From positions 1-51,148 of the forward strand of contig CALXTV010000012.1 of the NCBI GenBank assembly GCA_944391505.1: a DNA stretch of 51,148 nt, in the 5' to 3' direction. Both the position numbers and the translations under genes were made by a program. How positions within the stretch are numbered: the first letter of the stretch is position 1; each line of letters begins with the position of its first letter. Of the stretch, positions 25,197 to 32,664 are shown piece after piece. The notes beneath the pieces are model-generated. The model did no database searches, was not told where the DNA came from, and saw nothing but the letters and a program-made list of their open reading frames with translations. This DNA is from an uncultured Alphaproteobacteria bacterium (GTDB lineage Bacteria; Pseudomonadota; Alphaproteobacteria; RF32; CAG-239).

Positions 25197-25244
25197 AATT
25201 AATACGGCTTCTGTTGTTTAACGGTTTCCGTATTGCAAAGTAAT

Positions 25245-25277
25245 AAAAAAAGCCTTCCGTTCGGAAGGCTTTTTTTG
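25245..25277. terminator. Bidirectional terminator between rmlB and terC
   Basis: AGCCTTCC (25251-25258), loop GTTC, GGAAGGCT (25263-25270), flanked by A-run and T-run. Serves both convergent genes. Confidence 0.85.
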
Positions 25278-25280
25278 TAA

Positions 25281-26255
25281 TCAGGCCTTTGTTTTTTCCG
25301 TTTCCGCGGCTTTGCCTTTCAGCAGAGAAGCAATGACGCCCAGCAGCAAAATGCCAAACGTTATGCCCAAAGAGTGAAAAGCTTCTATTTTGATGCCGAT
25401 GTAGGGCAGGAAAATTTTTGAGCCGATGAAAATCAGGATAACTGCCAGTGCCGGCTTCAGGTATCTGAAGCGGCTGACCGCTTCGGCAAGCAGAAAATAC
25501 AGCGACCGCAGGCCGAGAATGGCAAAGATGTTACTGGTATAAACGACAAAGATGTCGGTTGTAATCAGGAAAATTGCCGGAATGCTGTCCAGCGCGAAGA
25601 TGACGTCCATCAGTTCAATAACGACAAGCGCGAAAAACAGTGGCGTAATGAAGCGTTTTTTGCCTTGACGGACGAAGAAGTGTTCGCCGTGCAGGTGTCT
25701 GGTGACGCTGAATTTTTTCTCGACAAATTTGAAAACGGGAGAATCCGACAGGCTTTCCTCCTGTTCTTTGGTGAACAGCATGTGGGCTCCCGTATAAATG
25801 AGAAATACGGAGAAAATATATAATACCCAGTGGAAAGAGCTAATCAGTGTGCTGCCGAGCAGAATCATGATTGCGCGCATGACAATAGCGCCCAGAACGC
25901 CCCAGAACAATACACGGTGCTGGTAGCTCCGCGGAATCCGGAGACTGGTAAAGATCAGCGAAATGACGAAGATGTTGTCCATCGAGAGGCTGAATTCGAC
26001 CAGATAGCCGGTGTAGTAGAGCATGCCGGTTTCCAGGCCTTTTTCATAAATGACAAAAACACCGAAGAGCAGGGCAATGGTCACATAAGCCAGAACAATA
26101 CGAATGGTTGACGACAGCTTGGGTTCTTCGCTGTGGCGGTGGAAGACGCAGAGGTCCAAAAACAAAAGGGTAATGACGATGACGCCGAAAATTATCCACA
26201 TCAGATATGAGGGTAGAATCATATGCTGTGTAAAAAGTTCCTGTAATCTTTCCAT
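25281..26255 (-). CDS. TerC/Alx-family membrane protein
   Basis: 324 residues with about nine transmembrane segments. The family signature acidic motifs lie within helices: EFSLSMDNIFVI (near residue 87) and ALDSIPAIF (near residue 222). TerC/Alx proteins are linked to manganese export and metal loading of exported enzymes, and to tellurite resistance in some hosts. The gene is monocistronic. I looked for a yybP-ykoY manganese riboswitch in the 163 bases upstream and did not see its conserved elements. Confidence 0.85.
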   Translation of the reverse strand: MERLQELFTQHMILPSYLMWIIFGVIVITLLFLDLCVFHRHSEEPKLSSTIRIVLAYVTIALLFGVFVIYEKGLETGMLYYTGYLVEFSLSMDNIFVISLIFTSLRIPRSYQHRVLFWGVLGAIVMRAIMILLGSTLISSFHWVLYIFSVFLIYTGAHMLFTKEQEESLSDSPVFKFVEKKFSVTRHLHGEHFFVRQGKKRFITPLFFALVVIELMDVIFALDSIPAIFLITTDIFVVYTSNIFAILGLRSLYFLLAEAVSRFRYLKPALAVILIFIGSKIFLPYIGIKIEAFHSLGITFGILLLGVIASLLKGKAAETEKTKA

Positions 26256-26418
26256 GGTAAGATATTAAATCTCCGAAATAAAAGTTAATTAACTGTTTTT
26301 CAGAAGAGAGGGTATGTTATGTCGAGGTTTCCGTCAATGATAATTTTTAATATTTTCTTGAAATTATCGGCACGATATTTATTTTGATAACAAATGTAAC
26401 ATATTTTCGGAAAAAACG

Positions 26419-27180
26419 ATGAACAAACGTTTGGCTTTTTTGCGCAGCGAGAAATTTAAAAAAGCGGCTTTTTTGATTGTCGGAGCAGGAATGGTTTTAT
26501 ATATGGCTTTCAGCGGCGGCGACTGGCGGACGGCCAGCCGAAAAAGTTCCGGATTGGCGCCGCGTCCGGAAGACGTCAGCGAGGCGGTGGTTCAGGTCTA
26601 TGCCGCCCGTACGTTTAACTGGCGGGGATATTTTGCCGTTCATACCTGGATTGCCGTTAAAGAAAAAAATGCGCCGTCATATACGACATATCAGGTCGTC
26701 GGTTGGCAGTTGGGCTGGAAAGGAACTTCCGTGGACATAAAAAAGGATATTCCGGATCGCTTCTGGTATGGGGCCGAGCCGCAGCTGATTGAGGAGTTGC
26801 GCGGCGAAAAAGCTGAAAAAGCCATTCCGCAAATTGCGCGCCTGGCGGCGGAATATCCTTACGGCAAAACTTACAATGCCTGGCCGGGGCCGAACAGCAA
26901 TACGTTTATTGCCTATATTATCCGTAATGTTCCGGAGCTTACGGTTGAGCTGCCACCGCATGCCATCGGGAAAGACTGGAGCCCGAAACTAATTGCAAAA
27001 TCGGAAAGCGGCAGCGGGTATCTGATTAGTTTTTACGGCCTTTTAGGTGTTACTTTCGGTAAAGCGGAAGGAATAGAAATTAATATTCTCGGTCTGAATT
27101 TTGGCGCCGACTTCTATCGGCCGGCGCTTAAGCTGCCATTATTAGGACGTATCGGCCTGAAAGACAAGCCGTTGGAGTAG
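26419..27180 (+). CDS. DUF3750 family protein
   Basis: 253 residues. An N-terminal hydrophobic segment (about 14-30) suggests a membrane anchor or uncleaved signal. The conserved part has VQVYAARTFNWRGYFAVHTW (53-72), YPYGKTYNAWPGPNSNTF and IGKDWSPK. These are features of DUF3750, a family of unknown function in Proteobacteria. The AVHTW and GPNSNTF blocks resemble amidase/NlpC-like catalytic contexts only loosely, and I do not infer an enzyme. The stop lies one base from the stop of motB on the other strand. Confidence 0.7.
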   Translation: MNKRLAFLRSEKFKKAAFLIVGAGMVLYMAFSGGDWRTASRKSSGLAPRPEDVSEAVVQVYAARTFNWRGYFAVHTWIAVKEKNAPSYTTYQVVGWQLGWKGTSVDIKKDIPDRFWYGAEPQLIEELRGEKAEKAIPQIARLAAEYPYGKTYNAWPGPNSNTFIAYIIRNVPELTVELPPHAIGKDWSPKLIAKSESGSGYLISFYGLLGVTFGKAEGIEINILGLNFGADFYRPALKLPLLGRIGLKDKPLE

Positions 27181-27181
27181 G

Positions 27182-27844
27182 TTACATCTCAACGTGAATG
27201 GCTATGCGGCGGTTTTTGACGCGATTTTCGGGAATCGGCGTATCGTTGAGGTCGCGATTGGGATATTTGGGCGCAATGTCCGCCATACCAATGGCCTGGA
27301 AGCGATCCGGAACCAAGCCTGCCTTGATGAATTCTTTAACCACGGCGGCTGCGCGTGCGGCAGAAAGTTCCCAGTTCGAAGGATATAATGGTGTGCTGAT
27401 TTGAATGTCGTCGGTGTGACCCTCAACAACGATGCGAAAACGTTTGTAACGCGTTGATCCGAGCAGAGGAGCAATGCGTTTTAAAATTCTGACGCCCTCG
27501 GGTTTTATGCGTGCTTCGCCCTGCTCAAAAAGGGTAACGTCAGCGATATCAAGTACGGCACCTTTGGAATCAGAACCCAAGCCGACTCCTTCGCCCAAGT
27601 CGAGTTCTTTGGCTTCGTCCAAAAAGCTTAAGACCGTACCGTTCATCTGCTCTGCCGGAATGGCGTTGAATGCTGCGGCCATGGCGTATTCCATCTGTGC
27701 CGCTTTTCCTTTGTCCAAACTGGAGGAAGCGAACAAAACGATGAACAGCGCCAATAACAGCGTCAATAAGTCGGAGTAGGGAATCAGCCAGGTTTCGTCG
27801 GCGTGTTCTTCGTGGGCTTCGGAATTTTGTTTTCTGCGTGCCAT
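27182..27844 (-). CDS. motB: Flagellar motor stator protein MotB
   Basis: 220 residues. One membrane helix (about 23-42) contains the proton-path aspartate Asp25 in PYSDLLTLLLALF. The C-terminal half is an OmpA-like peptidoglycan-binding domain with VVEGHTDD, SNWELSAARA and NRVKNRRI. It starts three bases after the motA stop. The compact size is like MotB/MotS of stators in Gram-positives and some alphaproteobacteria. The gene converges on the DUF3750 gene with no room for a terminator. Confidence 0.9.
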   Translation of the reverse strand: MARRKQNSEAHEEHADETWLIPYSDLLTLLLALFIVLFASSSLDKGKAAQMEYAMAAAFNAIPAEQMNGTVLSFLDEAKELDLGEGVGLGSDSKGAVLDIADVTLFEQGEARIKPEGVRILKRIAPLLGSTRYKRFRIVVEGHTDDIQISTPLYPSNWELSAARAAAVVKEFIKAGLVPDRFQAIGMADIAPKYPNRDLNDTPIPENRVKNRRIAIHVEM

Positions 27845-27847
27845 TGT

Positions 27848-28624
27848 TTAACCTTCGTCTCGGAGTGATTTGCGCTGGCTCAGCGGGATAAATGACTGCA
27901 GCTTGGCTTCCATGGCAATGGAAGAAGCGCCGCTTTGCAGGGCCAGAGCGCCTTCAAGAACCATTTTTTTCATCTCGACTTCTTCGGCCGAAATGCGTTT
28001 GAGTTTGTTGGCAAAAGGGTGCCACATGACATATCCGGTAAAAATACCGAGCAGGGTGGCAACGAAAGCCGCGGCGATGGAATGTCCGAGCATTTCAATA
28101 TCGGAAAGGTTTCCCAATGCGGCAATCAGACCGATAACGGCGCCGAGCACACCTAAGGTCGGTGCATACATGCCGCCTTGTGCGAAGATGGCGGCGCCGG
28201 AACGGTGCCGTTCTTCCATCTGTTTAATTTCAGATTCGACGGTTTCGGCGATAAAGTCGGCGGGAAAACCGTCGGCAACCAGGATTAATGTGGAACGGAT
28301 GAACGGGTCTTCGACTTCGTTGGCCTTTTTTTCAATTCCCATAACGCCTTCAGATTTTGATGCTTTGGCGAGGGAAACGAAAAGTTCGAGAACTTCCTGT
28401 TTGGAGATGATTTTTTTGCCGGTAAAAATGATTTTCAAAAGTTTGCCGAAACGCTTGATGTCTTTCATCGGAAAAGCGTTGAGCAATGCCGCAAAAGTTC
28501 CGGCGAAAATAATCAGAAAGGCGGCAGGGTTAATCAAGGCATGCGGGTCGGCGCCTTTGAGATACATACCATAACCGACGGCAAACAACCCTAAAACCAT
28601 ACCAAAAATCGTACTTTTTTCCAT
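27848..28624 (-). CDS. motA: Flagellar motor stator protein MotA
   Basis: 258 residues, four membrane helices with the cytoplasmic loop between helices two and three. Typical parts: GTFAALLNAFPMKDI, the loop with DGFPADFIAETVESEI, GGMYAPTLGVLGAVIGLI and GHSIAAAFVATLLGIF. It forms the ion-conducting stator ring with MotB, driving flagellar rotation. The start is preceded by AAGGAATA. Together with flgE at 47387 it shows the organism is, or was, flagellated. Confidence 0.9.
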   Translation of the reverse strand: MEKSTIFGMVLGLFAVGYGMYLKGADPHALINPAAFLIIFAGTFAALLNAFPMKDIKRFGKLLKIIFTGKKIISKQEVLELFVSLAKASKSEGVMGIEKKANEVEDPFIRSTLILVADGFPADFIAETVESEIKQMEERHRSGAAIFAQGGMYAPTLGVLGAVIGLIAALGNLSDIEMLGHSIAAAFVATLLGIFTGYVMWHPFANKLKRISAEEVEMKKMVLEGALALQSGASSIAMEAKLQSFIPLSQRKSLRDEG

Positions 28625-28715
28625 TGAAAATTATTCCTTGATAATTAATCAGAATTGAGAAAATTTTATAATAAAGGTTTTAAATTAGTGTTAATGTTCA
28701 AACTGTTGCAGGCGC

Positions 28716-28742
28716 AAAAAGGCCGTCTTCTTTGAGACGGCC
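28716..28742 (-). terminator. Terminator after the first BOF gene (minus strand)
   Basis: On the minus strand GGCCGTCT and AGACGGCC pair around an acid-poor short loop, followed by TTTTT. It lies between the BOF genes and motA, so motAB needs its own promoter in 28625-28715. Confidence 0.75.
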
Positions 28743-28754
28743 GGGAATCGAAAT

Positions 28755-29132
28755 TTATTTTTTCAGCGATATTGCAATGCTGTCAACTTCAATGTCCGTT
28801 GGTTTGTTCCAATGGGTGTCAACTTCACCGCGGATTTCCACAATGTCATCTGGACCGACGGTAACGCCGTTCCAGTCTTCATCATCAATTTCGATGACGA
28901 TTGAGCCGCTTTGGTCTTCAAACAAATACTTTTCTTTGCCGACCATTTGTTTGACTTTTCCGCGCAAAACGACGAAAGATTCATCGCTCATTTGTTTGGC
29001 CTGTTCGACGGTAACCGATGCCGAATCTGCTGTCGGACCGTAAAAACCGCCGTTTTTGCTACCGGCCAGAGCATTCGTGCAGAGAAAGAAAGCGGCTGCG
29101 GCAGCCAGAGAACAATACAATGTTTTATTCAT
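28755..29132 (-). CDS. BOF (YgiW/NirD-type OB-fold) exported protein, copy 1
   Basis: 125 residues from the ATG at 29132, preceded by AGGAGAGG. A signal peptide of about 23 residues ends in TNALA. The mature part has the BOF order: GGFYGP, VTVEQAKQM, SFVVLRGKVKQ, KYLFEDQSGSIVIEID, WNGVTVGPDD and VEIRGEVD. BOF proteins are small periplasmic OB-fold proteins; E. coli YgiW is induced by peroxide and other stresses. The C-terminal part is more diverged than in copy 2, with THWNKPTDIEVDS. Confidence 0.85.
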   Translation of the reverse strand: MNKTLYCSLAAAAAFFLCTNALAGSKNGGFYGPTADSASVTVEQAKQMSDESFVVLRGKVKQMVGKEKYLFEDQSGSIVIEIDDEDWNGVTVGPDDIVEIRGEVDTHWNKPTDIEVDSIAISLKK

Positions 29133-29199
29133 TTTGCCTCTCCTGAAGTTAATTGTCAGCAAAATGCTAGGATAAAAAAGACAACTTAGCAAGAAAAAT

Positions 29200-29565
29200 T
29201 TAGGGGTTTACCTTGCTTATCCGGTCGACGTCGATTTCCAGCGTCGTCCAGCCTTTGTCAACTTCGCCGCGGATTTCCACAGTGTCTTCGGGGCCAACTT
29301 CAAGGCCGTTCCATTCGTCTTCGTCAATTTCTATATTGACGCTGCCGGTGTTGTCGGTAAAGACATAAATGTCGTCGCCGATGTTTTGTTTTATGTTGCC
29401 GCGGAGAATAACAAAGGTGTCGTCTTTCAGGTCTTTAGCCTGTTCGACGGTTATAACTTCGACGGAAGGGCCGGTAAAGCCGCCGCCTTTTTGTTCGGCC
29501 AAAACATTATTGCTCAGGGCAATTCCCGAAACGGCCGTCAGAACGGCCAAAAATTTTTTGCTCAT
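29200..29565 (-). CDS. BOF (YgiW/NirD-type OB-fold) exported protein, copy 2
   Basis: 121 residues with a signal peptide of about 23 residues ending NNVLA. The mature part closely follows the YgiW pattern: KGGGFTGPS, ITVEQAKDLKDDTFVIL, GNIKQNIGDDIYVF, VNIEIDEDEWNGLEVGP, DTVEIRGEVDKGW and EIDVDRISKV. A tandem paralogue lies 67 bases downstream. The first of the two genes on the minus strand; probably both are read together. Confidence 0.85.
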   Translation of the reverse strand: MSKKFLAVLTAVSGIALSNNVLAEQKGGGFTGPSVEVITVEQAKDLKDDTFVILRGNIKQNIGDDIYVFTDNTGSVNIEIDEDEWNGLEVGPEDTVEIRGEVDKGWTTLEIDVDRISKVNP

Positions 29566-29638
29566 CTTTATCTCCCTTGTTAAATGATTTTTGCCCAGAA
29601 AGAGATAAGCCGAAAAATCGTTTTGACAAGGGGCGGGA

Positions 29639-29998
29639 TTAATCTTGTTTCAGTTGTTTCCAAATTTCCGGGTGAAAACCGCTGAGAACCGTCTTTCCGC
29701 CGACAAGCAGCGGCCGTTTGAGCAGCATGCCGTCGGAAGCCAGCAGTCTGATTTGTTCTTCAATGCTTAAGCTGCCGAGTTTCCCTTTGAGTCCGAGAGC
29801 CCGGTATTTGAGGCCGCCGGTGTTGAAAAAGCTGCGCGGTTCGCGGCCGCTGATTTTGATCAGCTCTTTCAGTTCTTCTTCCGACGGTCCGTCGCCGACA
29901 ATGTTCCGGGCTTCAAATTCGATGTCGTTGTCCTGCAGCCATTGTCTGGCTTTGCGGCAGGTTGAGCAGGGGGGATATTCCCAAAACAAATATTTCAT
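29639..29998 (-). CDS. ArsC/Spx-family protein
   Basis: 119 residues with the thioredoxin-like fold of the ArsC/Spx/YffB group. The N-terminus has a CxxC site, YPPCSTCRKA (Cys11, Cys14), followed by NDIEFEARNI and the C-terminal PLLVGGKTVLSGFHPE that forms the cis-proline-side segment. In Gram-negatives such proteins are often called arsenate reductase-like, but activity is rarely shown. It is monocistronic with no arsenic genes nearby. Confidence 0.8.
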   Translation of the reverse strand: MKYLFWEYPPCSTCRKARQWLQDNDIEFEARNIVGDGPSEEELKELIKISGREPRSFFNTGGLKYRALGLKGKLGSLSIEEQIRLLASDGMLLKRPLLVGGKTVLSGFHPEIWKQLKQD

Positions 29999-30088
29999 CT
30001 TAAAAAAATCCTTTTTGTCGTTTGCTTATTCGATAATATAAACTATATATTTATAACAGACAAGAGCCAAGCGTTGAAGGATATACCG

Positions 30089-30985
30089 ATGATGGAAAGA
30101 AAAAAAATTCTGGCATTTGATATCGGCGGAACCAAAATTGCCTATGCCCTGATTGACGAAAAAGGAAAAATCTGCGGCGAAGTTACCAAAATAAGCACTC
30201 CCCGCGACAGCAAAGAAATTTTTCTGACGCTGAAAAGCATCGTTTCCGGTTTTGAGGATAAAATTTCCGCCGTTGCCGTAGCAACGGCCGGAGAGGTGAG
30301 CAAAAACAATGACCGGATTATCGCTTCGGTCGGCAATATGCCCAAAAATTATATGGATACGCCGTTTAAGGATTTGTCGGCAAAGCCCGTCGTGGTTGAG
30401 AACGACGCCAATGCGGCAATGTGGGCGGAATATAAGCTCGGAGCGGCCAGAGGAATGAAAGACGCCATGCTGGTGGCCATCGGAACCGGGGTCGGCATCA
30501 GTTTTGTGGTTAACGGGCAGTTGCTGAAGGGAAAATCCGGTGCGGCCGGAGAAGCGCATTTTAAGGTGGCGCGGGGCAACCGACGCCGGTGCGGCTGCGG
30601 CGCGTATGATTGTTATGAGATTTATGCTTCCGGGACGGCATTGGGAATTGACGCGAAAGAAGCTTACGGCGACGACACGGTTACCAGTCATGATGTTATC
30701 CGCGGTCTGAAAGAAAACAACCCGCTGGCGGTAAAGGTGTTTAATGCCTGGGAACGTGATGTGGTCAACGGCATTATCGGGCTGGTTAATATTTTTGATC
30801 CCGAAATTGTGCTGTTGTTCGGTTCGTTGACCGAATTTATGGATTATTGCAAGCTGGAAAAGCTGGTTAACAAAGAGATTGTTACCATGCCGGTTAAACT
30901 GTGCCGGGTGAAGTTTGAAAACAATGCGGCGATGATCGGAGCTACTCTGATTGCTGCGGATAAACTGAAGAAGGAAAAGAAATAA
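30089..30985 (+). CDS. ROK-family sugar kinase
   Basis: 298 residues from the ATG at 30089 (GAAGGA upstream, 7 bases). ATP-binding DIGGTKIAYALID at the N-terminus, VVENDANAAMWAEYKLGAA with the catalytic Asp, GTGVGISFVVNGQLL, and the ROK zinc site CGCGAYDCYEIYASG near residue 168. The family includes glucokinase, fructokinase, N-acetylglucosamine and N-acetylmannosamine kinases; the substrate is not fixed by sequence. A kinase for GlcNAc would complement nagAB in this window. It overlaps the next gene by one base (TAATG). Confidence 0.85.
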   Translation: MMERKKILAFDIGGTKIAYALIDEKGKICGEVTKISTPRDSKEIFLTLKSIVSGFEDKISAVAVATAGEVSKNNDRIIASVGNMPKNYMDTPFKDLSAKPVVVENDANAAMWAEYKLGAARGMKDAMLVAIGTGVGISFVVNGQLLKGKSGAAGEAHFKVARGNRRRCGCGAYDCYEIYASGTALGIDAKEAYGDDTVTSHDVIRGLKENNPLAVKVFNAWERDVVNGIIGLVNIFDPEIVLLFGSLTEFMDYCKLEKLVNKEIVTMPVKLCRVKFENNAAMIGATLIAADKLKKEKK

Positions 30986-31272
30986 TGCGCGGATTGAGTG
31001 CTCTTATTGTTTGGCTTGGTGTGGCTTTGTTCTCGGCGGCCGGGTTGCTTTTGTTGTTTTATACGGCAGCGCTGCTGTTGCCGGTGTTGCTGGTGCTTTT
31101 TGCCGTATCCATGGCTGCGGGCTGGTATCGCCGGGTTAAGATAAAAAGAGCCTTTGAGAATCTGAAGCCTTTTTTCGGACATGGGGATCCGACGGCCGGA
31201 AACGGCAGACGTAATTCGAAAATTATTGATGCCGAATTTGAAATTGTCGAAGAAAATGACAGAAAAAGCTGA
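30985..31272 (+). CDS. Small membrane protein coupled to the ROK kinase
   Basis: 95 residues. Residues 5-45 are strongly hydrophobic and could form two close helices; a basic stretch (WYRRVKIKR) follows, then an acidic tail ending KIIDAEFEIVEENDRKS. The start codon overlaps the stop of the kinase gene, so expression is coupled. Not recognised as a known family. The tail motif IIDAEFEIVEE resembles the endings of other small alphaproteobacterial membrane proteins, but that is a weak impression. Confidence 0.65.
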   Translation: MRGLSALIVWLGVALFSAAGLLLLFYTAALLLPVLLVLFAVSMAAGWYRRVKIKRAFENLKPFFGHGDPTAGNGRRNSKIIDAEFEIVEENDRKS

Positions 31273-31318
31273 CAAGCCGAGATTTGACCGAGAAAGTGGA
31301 AAAGTTGAAAAATAATTG

Positions 31319-31347
31319 TTGACAAGAGACGGCAGAGCGTCTATTAA
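31319..31347 (+). promoter_or_regulatory. tRNA-Met promoter
   Basis: TTGACA (31319-31324), 17 bases, TATTAA (31342-31347), 18 bases before the mature tRNA 5' end. Confidence 0.7.
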
Positions 31348-31365
31348 ATACACGTCTTGCCTGAT

Positions 31366-31442
31366 GGCGGGGTAGCTCAGTTGGTTAGAGCAGCGGAATC
31401 ATAATCCGCGTGTCGACGGTTCGAATCCGCCCCTCGCTACCA
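31366..31442 (+). tRNA. tRNA-Met (CAT), elongator type
   Basis: 77 nt including encoded CCA. Acceptor GGCGGGG pairs with CCTCGCT, allowing two G-T pairs; D-arm with GCTC and GTTGGTTAGAGC; anticodon stem GCGGA/TCCGC with loop ATCATAA (anticodon CAT); T-loop TTCGAAT. The anticodon stem lacks the GGG/CCC pairs of initiator tRNA, so it is elongator Met. A lysidine-modified tRNA-Ile with CAT is possible but less likely. Confidence 0.9.
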
Positions 31443-31443
31443 A

Positions 31444-31474
31444 TAAAAAAACCACTCTTCGGAGTGGTTTTTTT
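31444..31474 (+). terminator. Terminator after tRNA-Met
   Basis: ACCACTC, loop TTCG, GAGTGGT, then TTTTTT. Flanked by an A-run, so it can work in both directions. Confidence 0.85.
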
Positions 31475-31585
31475 ATGATTATCGTTATTGCCAGAAGAGC
31501 CCTGACAATTTATGGCTCCCCCGGGACAAGCCCGAGGGTGACTTTCTTTTTAATGTGCTGGCAGGGGGTGACTTTATAAGGACAA

Positions 31586-31609
31586 CCCCGGCAAATGACC
31601 GGGGTTTTT
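31586..31609 (+). terminator. Second hairpin near tRNA-Met
   Basis: CCCCGG (31586-31591) pairs with CCGGGG (31599-31604), followed by TTTTT. Between it and tRNA-Met lies CCCCCGGGACAAGCCCGAGG (31518-31537), an intergenic palindromic sequence of a widespread type. Confidence 0.6.
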
Positions 31610-31612
31610 GTG

Positions 31613-31972
31613 TCAGAGAAAGGGTTTGATATAGTTATGAAATTTCTGTTCATAACGGCGGCTCCAGCCGACAATGTATTTGTCGCCGAGGCAAAAAAGC
31701 GGAATGCCGGTTTGGCGTCCGAGTTTGAATTTGCGGGTGCATTGAGACATCAGGCGCATGCCGGCCTGATTGTCAACGCTGACTTTGACAATTTTTAAGC
31801 CAGGATATTTCTTGTTCAAAAATTCCTGTGCTTCATGGCAATGCGGACAGCCGTCGGAGTAGAAAAGGTATGGCTTGTCGGGCATAAGTTCGGTCAGTTC
31901 GCGGGGGGTGTTGTCGCAGCCGGAAACCATGAAAGCCAGAATAAGAAATAAAATATTGACCGTTTTTTTCAT
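31613..31972 (-). CDS. Thioredoxin-fold lipoprotein
   Basis: 119 residues. A lipoprotein signal peptide ends at the lipobox MVSGC (Cys19). The mature part has the active-site motif DGCPHCHEA (Cys42, Cys45), as in glutaredoxin/DsbA-like proteins, and TGIPLFCLGDKYIVGW carrying the cis-Pro. It should sit on the outer or inner membrane, facing the periplasm, and take part in disulfide exchange. AGGAGAAA precedes the ATG. Partner proteins are not evident nearby. Confidence 0.8.
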   Translation of the reverse strand: MKKTVNILFLILAFMVSGCDNTPRELTELMPDKPYLFYSDGCPHCHEAQEFLNKKYPGLKIVKVSVDNQAGMRLMSQCTRKFKLGRQTGIPLFCLGDKYIVGWSRRYEQKFHNYIKPFL

Positions 31973-32059
31973 TTTTTTCTCCTTTGCCGGAAATAATTTT
32001 TAGTTTACATTGGCGTAACAAACAGCGAGAGTCAAGCAATATCGGAATGGGGGAGAAAA

Positions 32060-32653
32060 ATGGAAACGGATTATCTGAAGCTGGCGGCGGAAAATCAGAA
32101 AAAGGCCAGGGAAGTTATTGCCGAATCGCGGGTTGAAGAAATCTGGCGGCGGCACGGTGCGGAAATCAATCTTATCGGTTCGCTGGCAACCGGACTTTTG
32201 ATGAAGCACCGGGATATAGATTTTCATATCTATACGGAATCGCCCGATATTGACGTAAGCTTTGCGGCAATGGCCGAATTGGCCGGGAATCCGCGGGTAA
32301 GGAGAATCGAATTTGCCAATTTGCTGGATGAGGAAGACGCCTGTCTGGAGTGGCACGCTTTTTATGAAGACGCGCAGGGCGATTGGTGGCAGATTGACAT
32401 GATGCACGTTCGGCGCGGCTCAAAATATGACGGATATTTTGAAAAAGCGGCAAAGCAAATTGCTGCTCTGCTGACCGACGAACGGCGGCAGACGATTTTG
32501 AAGCTGAAATACGAAACGCCGGATAATCTGAAAATACCGGGCATTGAATATTATAAAGCCGTTATTCGTGACGGAATCCGCGACTATCGTGACTTTTTGA
32601 CCTGGCGGCAAAATAATCCGCCGGCCGGGATTGATTCTTGGCCTTTAGGGTGA
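32060..32653 (+). CDS. Nucleotidyltransferase-fold protein
   Basis: 197 residues. The polymerase-beta-type nucleotidyltransferase motif is INLIGSLATGLL followed by HRDIDFHIY (two acidic residues near 55-57). A further acidic residue lies in WWQIDMM, giving the third carboxylate. The group includes aminoglycoside nucleotidyltransferase relatives and many uncharacterised members. Substrate unknown. The stop is 11 bases from the end of the convergent uvrD-like gene. Confidence 0.65.
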   Translation: METDYLKLAAENQKKAREVIAESRVEEIWRRHGAEINLIGSLATGLLMKHRDIDFHIYTESPDIDVSFAAMAELAGNPRVRRIEFANLLDEEDACLEWHAFYEDAQGDWWQIDMMHVRRGSKYDGYFEKAAKQIAALLTDERRQTILKLKYETPDNLKIPGIEYYKAVIRDGIRDYRDFLTWRQNNPPAGIDSWPLG

Positions 32654-32664
32654 GTCCGGGCGGG

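Noticed and set aside
26256..26418. yybP-ykoY manganese riboswitch upstream of terC
   Set aside because: TerC-family genes often have it, but the conserved GC-rich stem and loop elements are not visible here.
31366..31442. Initiator tRNA-fMet
   Set aside because: The anticodon stem is GCGGA/TCCGC, without the three G-C pairs of initiators, so the elongator form is preferred.
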